Shown here piece by piece: positions 5,752 through 7,253 of a stretch of DNA of 7,253 nt. The notes below the pieces were generated by a model. That model was not told where the DNA came from and did not search any database. It was given only the letters and a program-made list of their open reading frames with translations. Each line of letters opens with the position of its first letter. The first letter of the stretch is position 1. The position numbers were made by a program, and so were the translations under genes. This stretch comes from Hyphomicrobiales bacterium (lineage in GTDB: Bacteria; Pseudomonadota; Alphaproteobacteria; Rhizobiales; Beijerinckiaceae): the NCBI GenBank assembly GCA_028290595.1, contig JAQGJO010000382.1, positions 1 to 7,253 of the forward strand, given 5' to 3'.

Positions 5752-6612
5752 ATGCTCATGAAGACCATCGACCACAAGCACAGCTATGCCGCGCGGATCG
5801 GCCGCGTCGTGGATTACCTGCACGACCATATCGAGGACGAGCTCAATCTCGACCTACTGGCCGATGTCGCGGCGATGTCGCGCTGGCACTGGCATCGCGT
5901 CTACACCGCCATGCAGGGCGAGACCGTGGTGGCGACCGTCAGGAGGCTGAGGCTGTCGCGGGCCGCCGACCGGCTGGCCAATTCCGACGCCGATCTCGCC
6001 GATATCGCAAAGCGCGCGGGCTATACCACGGCGGAAGCTTTCGGGCGGGCGTTCAAGCAATCCTACGGCATGACGCCGGGCGCTTATCGCGAAAGCGGCA
6101 GCCACGCACTGTTCAAGACCGCCAACCGGGCGAGCGACGCCGCTGGCTTTCCGGTCGAGATCGTGACGCTGCCCGTCATGCGCTGCATCTCCATGCCGCA
6201 CAAGGGGTCATATATGCAGATCAGCCGCGCCTTCGAACAGCTTTTCGCGGCCGCCGGCCCGGCAGGCCTCGTCACGCGCCGGTCGCGCATGATCGGCGTC
6301 TATTATGACGACCCCGATGCCGTCGAGGAAGCTGCGCTGCGCTCGGCTGCCTGCCTGCCGATCGGCGAAGGCAGGGCAGTGCCTGATGGCTTGGAGACGA
6401 TCGAGACGAGGGGCGGCGCCTATGCCAAGCTCTCCTACAAGGGCCCCTATGCCGATATGCGCGATGCCTATCGCTGGCTGATGGGCGTGTGGCTGCCGGC
6501 GTCGGGCCATGAGGCGGCTGACGGGCCGATGCTGGAGGACTATCTCAACAACCCGGCAGACACCGCGCCGCCGGAGCTCCGTACCGATATCCTCCTGCCT
6601 ATCGAGGGTTGA
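5752..6612 (+). CDS. AraC-family regulator with C-terminal GyrI-like ligand domain
   Basis: A 286-residue transcription regulator with the Rob-like order of domains. The AraC DNA-binding domain comes first (about 15-115), with helix-turn-helix one at NLDLLADVAAMSRWHWHRVY (32-51) and helix-turn-helix two at ADLADIAKRAGYTTAEAFGRAF (80-101), closed by the family signature KQSYGMTPGAYR (102-113). The second domain (about 134-284) is GyrI-like (effector-binding, SbmC/Rob fold). It begins VEIVTLPVMRCISMPHKGSY, includes GVYYDDPD (182-189) and GGAYAKLSYKGPYADM (221-236), and ends with TDILLPI. Such domains bind hydrophobic small molecules or drugs. The next gene starts 1 base after its stop codon, so the two are co-transcribed and probably coupled. 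The regulator may control its own operon and stress or multidrug genes elsewhere; the ligand is unknown. Confidence 0.93.
   Translation: MLMKTIDHKHSYAARIGRVVDYLHDHIEDELNLDLLADVAAMSRWHWHRVYTAMQGETVVATVRRLRLSRAADRLANSDADLADIAKRAGYTTAEAFGRAFKQSYGMTPGAYRESGSHALFKTANRASDAAGFPVEIVTLPVMRCISMPHKGSYMQISRAFEQLFAAAGPAGLVTRRSRMIGVYYDDPDAVEEAALRSAACLPIGEGRAVPDGLETIETRGGAYAKLSYKGPYADMRDAYRWLMGVWLPASGHEAADGPMLEDYLNNPADTAPPELRTDILLPIEG
6604..6608 (+). promoter_or_regulatory. Ribosome binding site of the DUF1801 gene
   Basis: GAGGG within the last codons of the AraC-GyrI gene lies 5 bases before the ATG at 6614. It fixes that start instead of an earlier in-frame start at 6509 inside the regulator gene. Confidence 0.55.
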
Positions 6613-6613
6613 G

Positions 6614-7015
6614 ATGCAGCCGATGCCGCCAAACGTGGACACTGCATTCCAGGCTTTCCCGCCAGGGGTGCGGCATCGGCTCGGCGATATTCGTGCGATG
6701 ATCCTCGGCGTCGCCTCTGGCGATGCGCGCATCGGCGCCATCACCGAAACGCTGAAATGGGGTGAGCCGGCCTATCTTACGGAAGCGACCGGCAGCGGCA
6801 GCACGATTCGCCTGGGGTGGCCGCGAAACAGTCCGGATCGTGCGGCGATCTATTTCATTTGCCGGACAAATCTGGTCGATACGTTCCGCGAAAGATTCGG
6901 CGGCATATTCGAATACGAGGCCAATCGAGCGGTGCTGCTGCCGGTTACAGGTGATATCGATCGGGCACCGCTCGAAATCTTGCTCTCGATGGCGCTGACC
7001 TATCACCTGCGGTGA
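6614..7015 (+). CDS. DUF1801 domain protein (YdhG-like)
   Basis: A 133-residue soluble protein of the DUF1801 family. Visible family motifs are the N-terminal helix region AFQAFPPGVRHRLGDIRAMI (11-30), the hallmark ETLKWGEPAYL (45-55), the strand STIRLGW (63-69), AAIYFICRTNLVDTFRERF (77-95) and the C-terminal helix EILLSMALTYHL (121-132). The family shares a fold resembling frataxin, and Bacillus subtilis YdhG (Fra) is described as an iron chaperone; most other members are uncharacterised, so an iron role here is only possible. It starts 1 base after the AraC-GyrI stop codon, with GAGGG 5 bases upstream. Regulators with a GyrI-like domain and DUF1801 proteins are often small stress-type genes, but the reason for the pairing is unknown. 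It ends just before the convergent terminator region. Confidence 0.9.
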   Translation: MQPMPPNVDTAFQAFPPGVRHRLGDIRAMILGVASGDARIGAITETLKWGEPAYLTEATGSGSTIRLGWPRNSPDRAAIYFICRTNLVDTFRERFGGIFEYEANRAVLLPVTGDIDRAPLEILLSMALTYHLR

Positions 7016-7027
7016 TCGCCAACGAGC

Positions 7028-7050
7028 CCGTCCAGACAAGCCCCGGACGG
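7028..7050. terminator. First hairpin of the convergent terminator region
   Basis: CCGTCC (7028-7033), an 11-base loop, GGACGG (7045-7050). It begins 12 bases after the DUF1801 stop codon. No clear T run follows on either strand, so it probably acts together with the larger hairpin beside it. Confidence 0.4.
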
Positions 7051-7051
7051 A

Positions 7052-7085
7052 ATCGTGGCGCGGACATTGCTGACCGCGCCACGAT
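7052..7085. terminator. Strong 12-bp hairpin between the DUF1801 gene and glnII
   Basis: ATCGTGGCGCGG (7052-7063), a 10-base loop, CCGCGCCACGAT (7074-7085). The stem is perfect and very GC-rich. It ends 9 bases before the glnII stop codon and can form on transcripts from either side, so it is a likely two-way terminator or a stabilising 3' end. Neither side has a proper T run, so it may not be a classical intrinsic terminator. Confidence 0.6.
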
Positions 7086-7094
7086 GGAAACGTC

Positions 7095-7253
7095 TTACGC
7101 TGCGGCCGAAGCGGAGCCGGCCAACGGAACTTCCGAGATCGTCTTCAGCACCGCGGAGGCGATCTGGTAGGGGTCTCCCTGGGAGTTGGGGCGGCGATCT
7201 TCCAGGTAACCCTTGTAGTCGTTCTTGACGAAGGAATGCGGCACGCGGATCGA
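7095..7253 (-). CDS. glnII: Glutamine synthetase II, C-terminal end (partial)
   Basis: The last 52 residues of a gene that continues past the right edge. It reads SIRVPHSFVKNDYKGYLEDR at the start, then RPNSQGDPYQIAS and VLKTISEVPL, ending in a small alanine-rich tail. The RRPNSQGDPY block is the C-terminal signature of the eukaryote-like GSII type found in rhizobia and some actinomycetes. The enzyme makes glutamine from glutamate, ammonia and ATP in the cytoplasm. The arginine and proline-rich part is from the catalytic domain that holds ATP and glutamate. In rhizobia glnII is controlled by nitrogen status through NtrC, and in Rhizobium leguminosarum also by the small GstI protein encoded upstream of it; those signals would lie beyond this window. 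The stop codon is TAA at 7097-7095. The reading frame is intact as far as seen. Confidence 0.9.
   Translation of the reverse strand, partial: SIRVPHSFVKNDYKGYLEDRRPNSQGDPYQIASAVLKTISEVPLAGSASAAA

Noticed and set aside
6509..6613. Earlier start of the DUF1801 gene inside the AraC-GyrI gene
   Set aside because: It would overlap the regulator by about 100 bases with a sequence not typical of DUF1801, while the ATG at 6614 has a good ribosome binding site.

Overview
This window looks like ordinary chromosomal (or chromid) DNA from an alphaproteobacterium of the Rhizobium/Agrobacterium type. Coding DNA is GC-rich and genes are closely packed. The right edge holds the C-terminus of a eukaryote-type glutamine synthetase II, a typical rhizobial gene. 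A class I PPK2, a GcvA-like LysR regulator and a solitary CoxG-type protein also fit that group. I see no rRNA, tRNA, insertion sequence, CRISPR array or phage gene. The genus is an inference from family resemblance; no database search was possible.

Layout. (1) 1-244 has no convincing gene. Its first 120 bases are AT-rich (43 G+C of 120), and a perfect 8-bp dyad lies at 182-201. (2) 245-2372, minus strand, is a compact three-gene operon for a polar amino acid ABC importer, in the order binding protein, permease, permease. No ATPase gene is visible. (3) 2373-2632 is a divergent control region with inverted repeats, one of which fits the LysR T-N11-A box. (4) 2633-3589, plus strand, is a LysR-family regulator with a TTG start, the obvious candidate regulator of the importer. 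(5) 3823-4278 is a short CoxG/SRPBCC protein without any CO dehydrogenase genes beside it. (6) 4388-4462 is a 24-codon gene for a tiny one-helix membrane protein with a good ribosome binding site. (7) 4585-5499 is polyphosphate kinase 2, followed by a probable terminator. (8) 5752-7015 is a tight two-gene unit: an AraC-family regulator fused to a GyrI-like ligand domain, then a DUF1801 protein one base downstream. (9) 7028-7085 holds two hairpins between convergent genes. (10) 7095-7253, minus strand, is the 3' end of glnII.

How the genes work together. The importer and its divergent LysR gene form one plausible functional unit (amino acid or related solute uptake). PPK2 (polyphosphate-driven nucleotide phosphorylation), the AraC-GyrI/DUF1801 pair and glnII are separate transcription units related to energy or stress physiology and nitrogen assimilation. 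I find no evidence of one undescribed multi-gene system. The least described item is the 24-residue membrane peptide upstream of PPK2.
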